This document shows positions 7,646 to 13,982 of a stretch of DNA of 36,314 nucleotides, piece after piece (the first letter of the stretch is position 1; every line of letters begins with the position of its first letter). Both the position numbers and the translations under genes were made by a program. The stretch is from a virus: positions 1 to 36,314 of the IMG/VR virus record IMGVR_UViG_3300032163_000059; one strand, written 5' to 3'. The notes below the pieces were generated by a model. The model was not told where the DNA came from, ran no database searches, and saw only the letters and a program-made list of their open reading frames with translations.

Positions 7646-8019
7646 GCGGCTTCCCTCAGTTCGATATTTTTTTCTGCTGCAAACGAATAAATCAGCTCAA
7701 TCAAATCCGAAAACTCGGACTTGCTCATTTTGCTGGTGCGCTGGCCCAGCACCACGAAACCGCCGCCGATACCGGGAACCACCTTTTCTTTTCGCAGTGC
7801 CGCCGTGAAAACATCCTTCCACTCCTCGCCGGTCAGATATGCCCCGTACCATTCCACCTGCTGCGAAACCTTTTCAAGCAGCGCCCAGAGCAAAGCGTTC
7901 TGTTCGAGATTGCGCGTTGGCTCTTTCACTTCCACGATCCAGCCCTCCTGCGCGTTCAGGCAGTCTTGCGCGGCACGTTTCCGGGCTTCGCTGTGAACTA
8001 GCCGGTAGATTCGTTTCAT
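7642..8019 (-). CDS. ninB: NinB recombination mediator
   Basis: 125 residues, close to the lambda Orf/NinB length. The signature segment EEWKDVFTAALRKEKVVPG followed by GGGFVVLGQRTSKMSKSEF is clearly recognisable. Lambda Orf/NinB binds single-stranded DNA and SSB and helps load recombinases. It is coupled on both sides: ATGA overlap with the 54-residue gene upstream, and its TGA overlaps the TTG start of the HNH gene. It sits downstream of recT and the YqaJ-like gene on the same transcript, separated from them by the left cassette array. Confidence 0.92.
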   Translation of the reverse strand: MKRIYRLVHSEARKRAAQDCLNAQEGWIVEVKEPTRNLEQNALLWALLEKVSQQVEWYGAYLTGEEWKDVFTAALRKEKVVPGIGGGFVVLGQRTSKMSKSEFSDLIELIYSFAAEKNIELREAA

Positions 8020-8180
8020 TTCCCGTCCGCCTTAAGTTGGTTCCCAATCCTTACCGCAACGTCCCGCCCGTAAACTTTCGCCCAGTGCGCCAGGCACCCC
8101 CTGACGTAGGGCGGCCCGAACTTGCCCAGCACTTTGACCTGATCTCGGGCGAACCAAATTAGCGAATCCTCTAGCGGCAT
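8016..8180 (-). CDS. Small protein upstream of ninB (54 aa)
   Basis: Open frame of 54 residues starting MPLEDSLIWFARDQVKVLGK and ending RIGNQLKADGK. Its TGA overlaps the ninB ATG (ATGA), strong evidence of translation. The composition, with helices and a basic C-terminal half (HWAKVYGRDVAVRIGNQ), suggests a small DNA- or protein-binding factor. Upstream ribosome-site match is weak. It is the first gene after the left cassette array and its 66-bp end element. Function is unknown. Confidence 0.65.
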   Translation of the reverse strand: MPLEDSLIWFARDQVKVLGKFGPPYVRGCLAHWAKVYGRDVAVRIGNQLKADGK

Positions 8181-8219
8181 GGTGTAAAACTCAACATTTT
8201 ATTTAATCCACAGGCGCAT

Positions 8220-8285
8220 GGATAGTGGATTGCGGGGTAGTTGTGGTGCAATTGTCGGAATTTTTAGGGTGTACACTTTATGTTA
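8220..8285 (-). repeat. 66-bp element at the 3' end of the left cassette array
   Basis: Aligns without gaps to 20501..20566, which ends the right array. By hand count 48 of 66 positions are identical, with conserved blocks TAAC, TAAAGT, CACCCTAAAA, CACAACTACCCC and ACTRTCC at fixed spacing. It starts with the TAAC that follows the last cassette gene in both arrays. It contains no gene. A boundary sequence, insertion site or regulatory site is possible. Confidence 0.8.
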
Positions 8286-8289
8286 GGGG

Positions 8290-8568
8290 TCAGTAATCTG
8301 ATCCCTCTGCTATCCATCCATTGCCGCAAATTACGCAGTGATATTCCACGTCCTCATGGCATCCTTCATCGTCATAATCTTTAAACACCAATCCTCCCGG
8401 TTTCCAGCATTTTCTGCACTGGAAGTTTTTATATTCTTCTGGTAGTGTCTTGTACCCAAGCGCCTCAAACCGTTCAATTTCTATCGCCTGCTCCACCCCT
8501 AACCCTACGGTCAAGTCGGACAAGCCGCCATCGGCGTTGTTTTCGGTTTGTAGTTGCTCCACCTTCAT
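8290..8568 (-). CDS. Cassette gene: small zinc-ribbon protein
   Basis: 92 residues. The C-terminal half has two CxxC pairs (FQCRKCW and YHCVICGNGW) about 30 residues apart, a plausible zinc ribbon. The N-terminal half is acidic (QTENNADGGLSDLTVGLGVEQAIEIERFEALGYKTLPEEYKNF). It is the last gene of the left array, followed by CCCCTAAC and the 66-bp end element. The start is ambiguous: GTG 8571, ATG 8568 or a GTG two codons further in lie behind AAGGAG; ATG is chosen. Function is unknown; a nucleic-acid-binding accessory protein is likely. Confidence 0.65.
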   Translation of the reverse strand: MKVEQLQTENNADGGLSDLTVGLGVEQAIEIERFEALGYKTLPEEYKNFQCRKCWKPGGLVFKDYDDEGCHEDVEYHCVICGNGWIAEGSDY

Positions 8569-8579
8569 CACTCCTTTTC

Positions 8580-8619
8580 AGTTTCGTGGTGCGGCCTGCC
8601 GCTTACCTTGGCGTTAGAG
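8580..8619 (-). repeat. Partial attC-like site after 8614..9105
   Basis: On the minus strand an R''-type box CTCTAAC overlaps the stop codon, followed by a GGTAAGCGGC arm and the small palindrome GCGGCAGGCCGC. No GTTRRRY box follows before the next start codon. I read it as a degraded or half attC. Confidence 0.45.
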
Positions 8620-9105
8620 CGCATCAACACCGCTCACCAGTGGGCCGCCGTCAATACTCACCGCGCTCGGCGCCCATCCACCTTGAGCCACGCGCAACCA
8701 TCCTTCGTAACTCCCGGTCGAGTCTCCGAAGGCACTTGCGCCGTTGTCCGTCAGCCACCGCGCCAATTCTTCCGGCGTCTCGAAAGCTGGGCTTATCGGC
8801 GTTCCCTCGCTGGTGTCCTCGTACATCATCAGGTGCGTGCGCTCGGCGTCGGGCCAATCCGGGCGGTAGTAGTCCGGGTCAGGCGGATGGCCCGACCACT
8901 CCCAGTACGTGTAACCATCGCTGCTTTCAGGGCGTTCGCCGCGCTCCCACGCCTGCCAGCTTTCGTACCACTCGCGCATAGCCGGCGCAAACGGTTGGTC
9001 GTACATCGGCTGGTAGCGTTTTTCCATGCAGCCTTTCAAGTAGTTTGGCCGCTCAATCTTCGGGTGTTGCCATTTGGCCGGCACGCGCCTTACTTCTCGT
9101 CCCAT
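8614..9105 (-). CDS. Cassette gene: hypothetical protein, 163 aa
   Basis: I place the start at ATG 9105 (MGREVRRVPAKWQHPK) because AAGGAG lies 7 bases upstream and the frame further upstream lies inside the attC-like site. The protein is rich in W, Y, P and acidic residues (YESWQAWERGERPE, YTYWEWSGHPPDPDYYRPDW), with a middle segment MMYEDTSEGTPISPAFETPEELARWL. It resembles a family of phage proteins of unknown function that carry 'GxPxSPxFxTPEELAxWL'. It is flanked by attC-like sites on both sides. Expression is probably from the left early transcript. Function is unknown. Confidence 0.75.
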   Translation of the reverse strand: MGREVRRVPAKWQHPKIERPNYLKGCMEKRYQPMYDQPFAPAMREWYESWQAWERGERPESSDGYTYWEWSGHPPDPDYYRPDWPDAERTHLMMYEDTSEGTPISPAFETPEELARWLTDNGASAFGDSTGSYEGWLRVAQGGWAPSAVSIDGGPLVSGVDAL

Positions 9106-9124
9106 CGTCGTCTCCTTAAAATTC

Positions 9125-9192
9125 GCCCCTAACACGCCATTCCACCGGACAGCGCATAAAGCCGCGCTGCTCGGTGAATTCAAACGTTCGAC
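9125..9192 (-). repeat. attC-like site after 9180..9509
   Basis: On the minus strand GTCGAAC (R'') and, 68 bp later, GTTAGGGGC (R') bound an imperfect inverted repeat: arms AATTCACCG and CGGTGGAAT pair with one bulge, around an inner AGCGC/GCGCT stem. The R' half shares TGGAATG[G/A]CGTGTTAGGGG and the following bases with the site at 19102..19164 in the other array. Confidence 0.75.
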
Positions 9193-9509
9193 ACCACCGG
9201 GAACACGCGCCGGTATGTTTCGGCACAGCGTTCAGACCCCAGCCACTGTTCCAGGTAATTCCAATATTCCTCGCGCAGCCCCCTGTACGAGGGGCATGAC
9301 ACCGCCGCCAGCGCATCGCGCAGATCGGCGCATCGCTCACACGTTTTATAGGTCGAGAATTGCCCCTCAAACACCAGAGCAACGCGTTGGTATTGCTGCC
9401 CAATTATTACGGCTTGGCCGCACTCACAGCACGTATGCTGTTTCCGCGCCTTGTGCCATGCCTCGATGTGCATGCTAGGCATATCGTAATCGCAGTAACA
9501 ATCACTCAC
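9180..9509 (-). CDS. Cassette gene: CxxC zinc-binding protein, 109 aa
   Basis: I take GTG 9509 as start (MSDCYCDYDMPSMHIEAW) because GGAGG lies about 8 bases upstream; the longer frame to 9578 begins inside the attC-like site. Cysteine pairs CYCDYD, TCCECGQAVIIGQ and TCERCADL form a zinc-ribbon core (HTCCECGQAVIIGQQYQRV), a motif seen in many phage hypothetical proteins. The C-terminal half is helical (YWNYLEQWLGSE). It ends SNV followed by a TGA inside the next attC-like site. Possible DNA- or RNA-binding role; not identified further. Confidence 0.75.
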   Translation of the reverse strand: MSDCYCDYDMPSMHIEAWHKARKQHTCCECGQAVIIGQQYQRVALVFEGQFSTYKTCERCADLRDALAAVSCPSYRGLREEYWNYLEQWLGSERCAETYRRVFPVVSNV

Positions 9510-9532
9510 GTCGAACCCTCCATAATCCCGCC

Positions 9533-9600
9533 CTCTAACCCATCCATATCGAGAGGGATCGCCCAAAAGCGGGCGCACCCCTCATGTCAGTTGTTTATGC
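9533..9600 (-). repeat. attC-like site after 9595..9807
   Basis: On the minus strand it runs from GCATAAACAAC to GTTAGAG. The centre is a clear hairpin: GAGGGGTGCGCCC and GGGCGATCCCTC pair with one bulge around a TTTT-containing loop. The outer boxes pair poorly and R' ends in G rather than a pyrimidine, so the fit to consensus is moderate. Confidence 0.6.
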
Positions 9601-9807
9601 ATTCAAGTCGTCCATGTGGCGCTCAATCGAACGCTGCATTTCCAGTCGGCCGAGAATTCGTCCCTTGCGGTACGCAGCCTGCACCGCGTTGGAGATGCCG
9701 TGCGCCTTCTCGAAATCCGGCTCGACCGTCCGCAACACCTCCTCACCAGCAGGCGCGTAGCACACAAGTTCACCAGTCTCTCCGTTGTGTTTCATCACAC
9801 TTTTCAT
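9595..9807 (-). CDS. Cassette gene: small hypothetical protein, 70 aa
   Basis: Start ATG 9807 (MKSVMKHNGETGELVCYAP) has GGAGG 5 bases upstream; an ATG 12 bases earlier overlaps that site and is less likely. The N-terminal half is beta-like and the C-terminal half a charged helix (NAVQAAYRKGRILGRLEMQRSIERHMDDL). One cysteine, no metal motif. It lies between two attC-like sites, so it forms a compact cassette. Function is unknown. Confidence 0.7.
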   Translation of the reverse strand: MKSVMKHNGETGELVCYAPAGEEVLRTVEPDFEKAHGISNAVQAAYRKGRILGRLEMQRSIERHMDDLNA

Positions 9808-9819
9808 TGTTTCCTCCAT

Positions 9820-9880
9820 GCATAACGTCGTTCAACTTTCGCTCCGCAAAAGCGCGGAGCCGGTTAACTCTACGTTATGC
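9820..9880 (-). repeat. attC-like site (best example)
   Basis: 61 bp. The ends form a perfect 9-bp inverted repeat (GCATAACGT / ACGTTATGC) with R'' GCATAAC and R' GTTATGC. Inside, GTTAAC pairs with GTTGAAC leaving one extra base, and GCTCCGC pairs with GCGGAGC around a TTTT loop. This is the box order, spacing and bulge expected of an attC. The upstream gene is translated through most of it. Confidence 0.88.
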
Positions 9881-10239
9881 AGCAAATCATCCAGCGGCAT
9901 CGGAGCAAGCCCAATGCACTCCGCCGACACGTTGATGTATCGTGCATCGTCAATCTTGGTGCTGTGCAAATGCCCGTGAATGTTCGCCTTGTAGCGCCCG
10001 AACTGCGATGGATGCACCGGCACATGCGTCAAGATGCAACCGTGCATTTCGGCGGCTCCGACAACCTGATTGAAATGCTCCAAGTACAACCTGGTTGGGT
10101 AGCGGTCATGGTTGCCCATCACCAACTTCTTCACGCCGTTCAGCCGCCCAAGAATCTCGAACGTGTCGCGCCCAAACAGCACGTCGCCCAAGTGCCAAAC
10201 TGTATCCTTCGGCTTCACGGCTGCGTTCCAGCGTCGCAC
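9832..10239 (-). pseudogene. N-terminally truncated metallophosphoesterase (cassette gene)
   Basis: Open from a GTG at 10239 for 135 residues. It starts directly at RRWNAAVKPKDTVWHLGDVLFG, a segment that lies about 35 residues into normal phage phosphoesterases of this type. The later motifs are intact: HLGDVLFG, VMGNHDR and NIHGHLHS. The N-terminal DxHFGH metal-ligand motif is missing, and an in-frame TAA (stop of the preceding gene) lies just upstream. No ribosome site precedes the GTG. The C-terminus HNVELTGSALLRSES is translated from the downstream attC-like site. It is therefore probably inactive, or translated only by coupling. Truncation coincides with a half attC-like junction. Confidence 0.75.
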
Positions 10240-10260
10240 CCCTGAATTCAGACGTTAGAA
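10225..10260 (-). repeat. Half attC-like site after the zinc-ribbon gene
   Basis: On the minus strand TTCTAAC, overlapping the TAA stop, is followed by GTCTGAATTCAGGGG, which resembles the left arm of the site at 9125..9192 (GTTTGAATTCACCG). The right half and the GTTRRRY box are missing; the sequence passes straight into the truncated phosphoesterase. Confidence 0.55.
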
Positions 10261-10533
10261 CCCATGTTGCCACTCTCCGCAGTTTGGACAGTAAAACCCG
10301 TCTGGTGTAGCGTAGAACAGGTCGCATCCACACGCACAATGCCAGTGATGGCCGTCGCGCTCATGCTGCGCGAAAAAGCGTCCACGCAACAAAGTGCAGG
10401 CTGGGCATTCCATCCACGTTATACCGATTGGCGCTACCGCAACCCATTCGTGTTTGCACGCCAAACACAGAGCCTTACCAGAACTATTCGGTTCGCGCTC
10501 TTGCCTTTCTGCTTGCAGGTCTATTATCGTCAT
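10255..10533 (-). CDS. Cassette gene: zinc-ribbon protein, 92 aa
   Basis: Two cysteine modules: CLACKHEW ... MECPACTLLRG, then HCACGCDLF ... FYCPNCGEWQ near the C-terminus. The pattern (HEWVAVAPIGITWMECPAC and DGFYCPNCG) occurs in many phage proteins of unknown function and suggests two zinc ribbons binding nucleic acid or protein. It starts at ATG 10533, 6 bases after the stop of the YqaJ-like gene, and is the first gene of the left cassette array. Its stop lies in the half attC-like site that follows. Confidence 0.8.
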   Translation of the reverse strand: MTIIDLQAERQEREPNSSGKALCLACKHEWVAVAPIGITWMECPACTLLRGRFFAQHERDGHHWHCACGCDLFYATPDGFYCPNCGEWQHGF

Positions 10534-10535
10534 GT

Positions 10536-10557
10536 GTTCTAACGATTAAGGTTAGGC
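10536..10557 (-). repeat. Minimal core-box pair at the entrance of the left array
   Basis: Between the YqaJ-like gene and the first cassette gene the minus strand reads GCCTAAC, seven bases, then GTTAGAA. These are an RYYYAAC and a GTTRRR-type box with no arms between them, overlapping the yqaJ stop codon. It may be a collapsed attC or the recombined entry site of the array. Confidence 0.4.
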
Positions 10558-12149
10558 ACCAATGCATTCAACCCGCGATTGGCCCGATACTTCACGAACG
10601 CCACAATAAACGGTCGAATCTCCTGCCGTTTCTTTTCGCTCACGTCCAGGCTGTTCAGAAATTCGCGGATATCGTCGCCTTGCTCGACTACGGCGGCGCG
10701 AGAGTCTACTGGCGCGGGTGGTGGGACAAGGGTTGGTGCGGCTGGTGCCGATACTTCTTCGACCTTGGCTACCGGATCGGCTACCTTAGCCGCTTCCACA
10801 ACCTTCGCAGCAGCCTTGGCTTCTTCTTCCTTCTGGATTCGCTGGCGCTCTTCCTCGATGCGCTTGTCTTGCTCGGCTTTGTGGGTGTCAATGCGGGTCG
10901 ATATCAGTAAGGTAAAGTCATCCATCTGCTTCGTGATGATCTGCGGCAGGTCTGGAAATAAGGCGTCCATTCCGGCAGCATTTTCTTTGCACCATGCCAA
11001 CTTTGACCGGATATCCTTGGCGCAAAAATCAGCCGCAATCGTGGCATTTGCCAGCGCGGTATTGATCGCGTCTTGCATGGCTGTGTAGTTGCGCTTACCC
11101 TTAATGGCATCGGCGAATCTCGGGGAAAGCAGATTCAGTTTGATCGGGACGGTTTCGGCCTCCAGTTGGGCGATATGCGCCGTTAATGCGTTATTGGCAG
11201 CGCCCACCATTTCGGCCTTTTTCGCCAAATCTTCGCGCTCCACGTCTTTCTCCAACTGCAAAGCGGTTGCGTTCAAATCCTTGGCCCAGGCATCCATCTT
11301 GCGCGCTGCCTCGCCAATAGTTTCGGTCTGAGCCAGCATCGCTTCTTTTGATAGCGCAATCGCCTTGGCCGTATCGCGGAATTGCTTGGCCGCATCCTTG
11401 GCGTTACTGAAATCCTGATCTGTCACCAACTCAATTGAGCGCACCTCGGCAAGCCTGCCGGTGAGAGCCAGGCCAAACGCTTCCATGTTGTGTTCGGTGA
11501 TTTCGCCCCTGGCGTGTACGAACAGGGTGGGCAGGTCAATCGAGACAACGGCCTTGGGCATTTCCTTGATTTCTGCGGGGATGTAGGCGGCCAGATCGCG
11601 CTCGAATTGATCCCAACCGGCATTAATTCGCTCGAACCAAACCGGGTCCGGCATTACTTCCATGTGCGCCAGGTGCTCTACCGTCCCATTTGATACAACG
11701 AAGATTATTTTTTCAGCGCCTGTCACCATCAGCACTTGCTGGCATTGCGGCATATGCTCATCAGGGAGATTCCCGCGCAACACGTTCGAGAAAAGCGTCT
11801 GATTGAATTGCTTGTGCTCGAAAGCAACAGAGTCGTCCATTGTCAGGCCATCGCAAGACGCGCTCAACTTACCCATGGAGCAAGTTACTGGGTACAGTTC
11901 TCGCCCGATTATGGCCGCCACCAGAGGGCGCGCAAGCGCTTCGACTTCGTGGCCTTTATCCAGAATATTGGCCTGCACCCAGTCGCTAAACTCTTTTTGC
12001 ATCCCGGTATGCTTCATATGCAAAAGCGCGGTGCGTGTCGTCTTTTTAGAAAGCCCCAGCATGGCCGCCGCCTCGCTGGCTCCGTGGTGGTTGAATCTGA
12101 ACTGGTGCCATTCAGGGCTCCCCTGAATTAAATCGTGCGCTTCGTACAT
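10539..12149 (-). CDS. YqaJ-like viral recombinase nuclease with long C-terminal extension
   Basis: 536 residues from ATG 12149, which overlaps the recT TAA (TAATG). Residues 1-190 carry the YqaJ/lambda-exonuclease pattern: GSPEWHQFRFNHHGASEAAAMLG, a HEVEALARPLVAAIIGRELYPV segment holding the conserved E, CDGLTMDDSVAFEHKQFN (D and ExK catalytic positions), and MPQCQQVLMVTG. Residues about 230-480 form long helical coiled segments, then a proline/alanine-rich linker and a short helical end (DDIREFLNSLDVSEKKRQEIRPF). The nuclease resects 5' strands so that the neighbouring RecT can anneal; that is family knowledge. The extension resembles proteins in which YqaJ is fused to a second phage domain (DUF1351-like). 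The gene ends at the first cassette boundary. Confidence 0.88.
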   Translation of the reverse strand: MYEAHDLIQGSPEWHQFRFNHHGASEAAAMLGLSKKTTRTALLHMKHTGMQKEFSDWVQANILDKGHEVEALARPLVAAIIGRELYPVTCSMGKLSASCDGLTMDDSVAFEHKQFNQTLFSNVLRGNLPDEHMPQCQQVLMVTGAEKIIFVVSNGTVEHLAHMEVMPDPVWFERINAGWDQFERDLAAYIPAEIKEMPKAVVSIDLPTLFVHARGEITEHNMEAFGLALTGRLAEVRSIELVTDQDFSNAKDAAKQFRDTAKAIALSKEAMLAQTETIGEAARKMDAWAKDLNATALQLEKDVEREDLAKKAEMVGAANNALTAHIAQLEAETVPIKLNLLSPRFADAIKGKRNYTAMQDAINTALANATIAADFCAKDIRSKLAWCKENAAGMDALFPDLPQIITKQMDDFTLLISTRIDTHKAEQDKRIEEERQRIQKEEEAKAAAKVVEAAKVADPVAKVEEVSAPAAPTLVPPPAPVDSRAAVVEQGDDIREFLNSLDVSEKKRQEIRPFIVAFVKYRANRGLNALVPNLNR

Positions 12150-13081
12150 TATTGCCCCTCCTGTTCCCAAGAATCGATTGTCATTACCTGCTCGTCGGAC
12201 AGAACCATTGCCGTGCTTGCTGCCGCGATCATGGCCTTGGCCTTCTTCTTCCCGGACCTGACAAGCGGCTCCCATTCATTACGTCTCTTCTCAAATTCCT
12301 CGGCGGTGCATTCTGGTAGCGTCTTTTCTTCGGTAATGTCGTTGGCGTTATTCCCAAACTGGCCACCAGCATCAACCACGATCCCGTTTTCAATCGTCGC
12401 ACCACGCATGCCTTCGGAGGCGTTGCTGATTTCAATGGCGTTTGCCATTTCCACAGAGCAGGGCATATATTTCAGAACCTGGAGCAACGGCACCTTGCGG
12501 CAATACATTTCCCAATCGCGAAAACTGTAGTGCGCCTTCCCAACCTTGTTGTATTTGTCGCGGTGCTTTTTGATTTTCCCGACCGTCCACAACTCGATAA
12601 CCGGCATTGACGAATCACGTACCCATCCGATTGCGTAGGCATGGGTAACATCTTCCGGCGCATCAAGGTCGGTTTCGTTGTGAATTATCAGGTCGCGCCT
12701 GGCGCCATCGGTGAATGTGTATTGCTGATCCTTGAATATCACACCGGTAAAGACTGTGCCGCGACCGCTGCGCGAGACTAGATCAACCAGACCTTTCCAG
12801 CCTGGCACAAAGGTGCAGGTACGGCCATAAGGGATCAGATACCCGGCACCATTCACACCCGGCTCAAGGCCGAGCTGGCCTGCCGTCATGATCGATGCTG
12901 CGATGCTCATTGGGTCGCACTCTTGCAATTTGGGGCTGGTGCTGAATGCAGTCACTGCAAGACGCGCCATGCGGTCGGCGGTAAGATGTTTCGGTATTGC
13001 CTTTGCCAGTTGTGGCTTCATTTTATCCATGAAGCTGCTGAACGACGCGACTGGGCCTTGCGTTTTTACTTCTGTACTCAT
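12149..13081 (-). CDS. recT: RecT single-strand annealing protein
   Basis: 310 residues from ATG 13081, with GGAGGT 6 bases upstream; an in-frame ATG four codons earlier overlaps that site and is rejected. RecT hallmarks: HLTADRMARLAVTAFSTSPKLQECDPMSIAASIMTAGQLGLEPG, YLIPYG, FVPGWKGLVDLVSRSG and WEMYCRKVPLLQVLKYMP. RecT anneals single strands exposed by the partner nuclease, used in phage recombination and concatemer formation. It is coupled to a 41-residue gene upstream (ATGA) and the YqaJ-like gene downstream (TAATG). The C-terminal 60 residues are charged and end MTIDSWEQEGQ. Confidence 0.95.
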   Translation of the reverse strand: MSTEVKTQGPVASFSSFMDKMKPQLAKAIPKHLTADRMARLAVTAFSTSPKLQECDPMSIAASIMTAGQLGLEPGVNGAGYLIPYGRTCTFVPGWKGLVDLVSRSGRGTVFTGVIFKDQQYTFTDGARRDLIIHNETDLDAPEDVTHAYAIGWVRDSSMPVIELWTVGKIKKHRDKYNKVGKAHYSFRDWEMYCRKVPLLQVLKYMPCSVEMANAIEISNASEGMRGATIENGIVVDAGGQFGNNANDITEEKTLPECTAEEFEKRRNEWEPLVRSGKKKAKAMIAAASTAMVLSDEQVMTIDSWEQEGQ

Positions 13082-13203
13082 TTCAACCTCCATGAATAAA
13101 CATTTCCAGCCCTAATCCACGCCAGGCGGATAGAGAACCCCTGATGCTTCCAGTACCCGTAGGCCAACTTGATTTGGAAGATAGCCCTAATTAAGCGGCG
13201 CAT
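13078..13203 (-). CDS. Small basic protein upstream of recT (41 aa)
   Basis: Open frame MRRLIRAIFQIKLAYGYWKH ... WSWRLK-type end, 41 residues, rich in R, K, W and Y. ATG 13203 has GGAGG 6 bases upstream and its TGA overlaps the recT ATG (ATGA), so it is very probably translated. It lies inside the end of the preceding gene by 13 bases. No known function; small basic coupled peptides are frequent beside phage recombinases. Confidence 0.65.
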   Translation of the reverse strand: MRRLIRAIFQIKLAYGYWKHQGFSIRLAWIRAGNVYSWRLK

Positions 13204-13397
13204 GGCGAGCCTCCTATTTCGTTGAGTGCTGCCAGTCTTGCCGCTTGAATTCGTGCAGCCATGTCAGCAGGCGGAATCACGATCGCCAGACCAACGCCAC
13301 GACCACACACCAGAATGCCACCAGCTTCCTCGGCCAATGCCAGTGCATCATCAAGACGCTCCGCAAGGCGCGGGTGAATCGCTATGCTATTTGCCAT
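13191..13397 (-). CDS. Small early protein, 68 aa
   Basis: Starts MANSIAIHPRLAERLDDALA with GGAGG upstream (AAAGGAGGGCGGC before ATG). Alanine-rich and helical with a hydrophobic centre (EEAGGILVCGRGVGLAIVIPPADMAARIQAARLAALNEIGG). It overlaps the preceding membrane-peptide gene by 11 bases and the next small gene by 13. No recognised family. It belongs to the left early operon driven from the promoter near 13800. Confidence 0.7.
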   Translation of the reverse strand: MANSIAIHPRLAERLDDALALAEEAGGILVCGRGVGLAIVIPPADMAARIQAARLAALNEIGGSPCAA

Positions 13398-13494
13398 GCC
13401 GCCCTCCTTTATCGAAAAGTGCCAAAGTGAGGATCACGAACCCGATCCACGCGAACCCCACAGATACAACCGCAACCGCGCTAAATATCGTCAT
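13387..13494 (-). CDS. Tiny membrane protein, 35 aa
   Basis: MTIFSAVAVVSVGFAWIGFV then ILTLALFDKGGRHGK. One hydrophobic helix spans most of the peptide, followed by a short basic tail. Its ATG overlaps the stop of the preceding 33-residue gene (ATGA) and its end overlaps the next gene. A longer frame from 13812 exists but starts without a ribosome site inside the promoter, so I prefer the short gene. It probably inserts in the inner membrane; the role is unknown. Confidence 0.55.
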   Translation of the reverse strand: MTIFSAVAVVSVGFAWIGFVILTLALFDKGGRHGK

Positions 13495-13592
13495 CCAAAC
13501 CACCCGGCCAGCAACACCACTAGGCCAATAATCGCGCCAAAAAATATCCACGAATCCATTTGCGAAGCAAAGTTCAGTTGTTGCTGTGTCAT
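13491..13592 (-). CDS. Tiny membrane protein, 33 aa, first gene of the left operon
   Basis: MTQQQLNFASQMDSWIFFGA then IIGLVVLLAGWFG. A polar N-terminus of about 12 residues leads into one hydrophobic segment. The ribosome site is excellent (AAAGGGAGGTAACC before ATG). The ATGA overlap with the next membrane peptide suggests the pair is made together. As first genes after the left promoter they are well placed for early host takeover or exclusion functions, but that is inference. Confidence 0.6.
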   Translation of the reverse strand: MTQQQLNFASQMDSWIFFGAIIGLVVLLAGWFG

Positions 13593-13800
13593 GGTTACCT
13601 CCCTTTGAATTAGTGACCGTCTTTCCGGTCTGCCAGAGTCTTATATGCAGCATGTCGCGCCATAAAGGGGCCTGCTTGTCGGTAGGTACTCGTCCAATTG
13701 CCGTTCTGTCTCTCGGTAGCCACACCTCAATCAAACTTTCCTGATAGTCACCGGCTGATAACGCACATCCGGCAAGCGTCATGATCGTGCTGTTGAATAC

Positions 13801-13829
13801 ATTAAACACCACGTTTAATCTTCTGTCAA
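13801..13829 (-). promoter_or_regulatory. Left early promoter (PL-like)
   Basis: Minus strand: -35 TTGACA (13824..13829), 17-bp spacer, -10 TTTAAT (13801..13806). This is close to the sigma70 consensus. Both hexamers overlap Cro-type operators. It drives the leftward operon; the first well-supported gene starts at 13592, leaving a leader of about 200 bases in which I see no convincing gene. Confidence 0.85.
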
Positions 13830-13843
13830 ACAGTTTGTTTAAT
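13801..13843. promoter_or_regulatory. Left operator pair
   Basis: Two sites of form AAAC-N5-GTTT: 13801..13819 (perfect ATTAAAC-N5-GTTTAAT) and 13825..13843 (CAAAC-N5-GTTTAA), centres 24 bp apart. One covers the -10 and the other the -35 of the left promoter. They are likely binding sites for the Cro-like protein. Confidence 0.8.
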
Positions 13844-13890
13844 TTATTTTACACATCACGAGGGATAGACGAAAAAAAACCTGCCGAAGC

Positions 13891-13948
13891 ACTAAACATA
13901 TCGTTGTTAAACGCAGCGTTTGACTTTTGTATAAACATGGCGTTTAAT
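13891..13948. promoter_or_regulatory. Right operator cluster
   Basis: Three sites with the same AAAC-N5-GTTT core: 13891..13909 (imperfect, GTTG), 13906..13924 and 13930..13948. The last two overlap the -35 and -10 of the right promoter in the same geometry as the left pair. Confidence 0.8.
13920..13948 (+). promoter_or_regulatory. Right early promoter (PR-like)
   Basis: -35 TTGACT (13920..13925), 17-bp spacer, -10 TTTAAT (13943..13948), the mirror image of the left promoter. It lies 35 bases before the cro-like start and should drive the rightward replication operon and the right cassette array. Confidence 0.85.
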
Positions 13949-13982
13949 CTGGGTATATTCATTTCAATTTAGGTGATATCTC

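Noticed and set aside
8220-8285. attI-like site of an integron
   Set aside because: The block CACCCTAAAA recalls part of attI1, but orientation is opposite, it lies at the 3' end of the arrays rather than the 5' end, and no intI gene is present.
8290-10533. Simple REP- or MITE-type repeats instead of attC
   Set aside because: The hairpins differ strongly in loop sequence while keeping only the end boxes and orientation, and each follows one gene; mobile repeats would keep the whole sequence. A covariance search would settle it.
13387-13812. 141-residue minus-strand frame covering the left leader
   Set aside because: Its start lies inside the promoter -10 region and it overlaps two short genes with better start signals; only its end coincides with the 35-residue membrane peptide.
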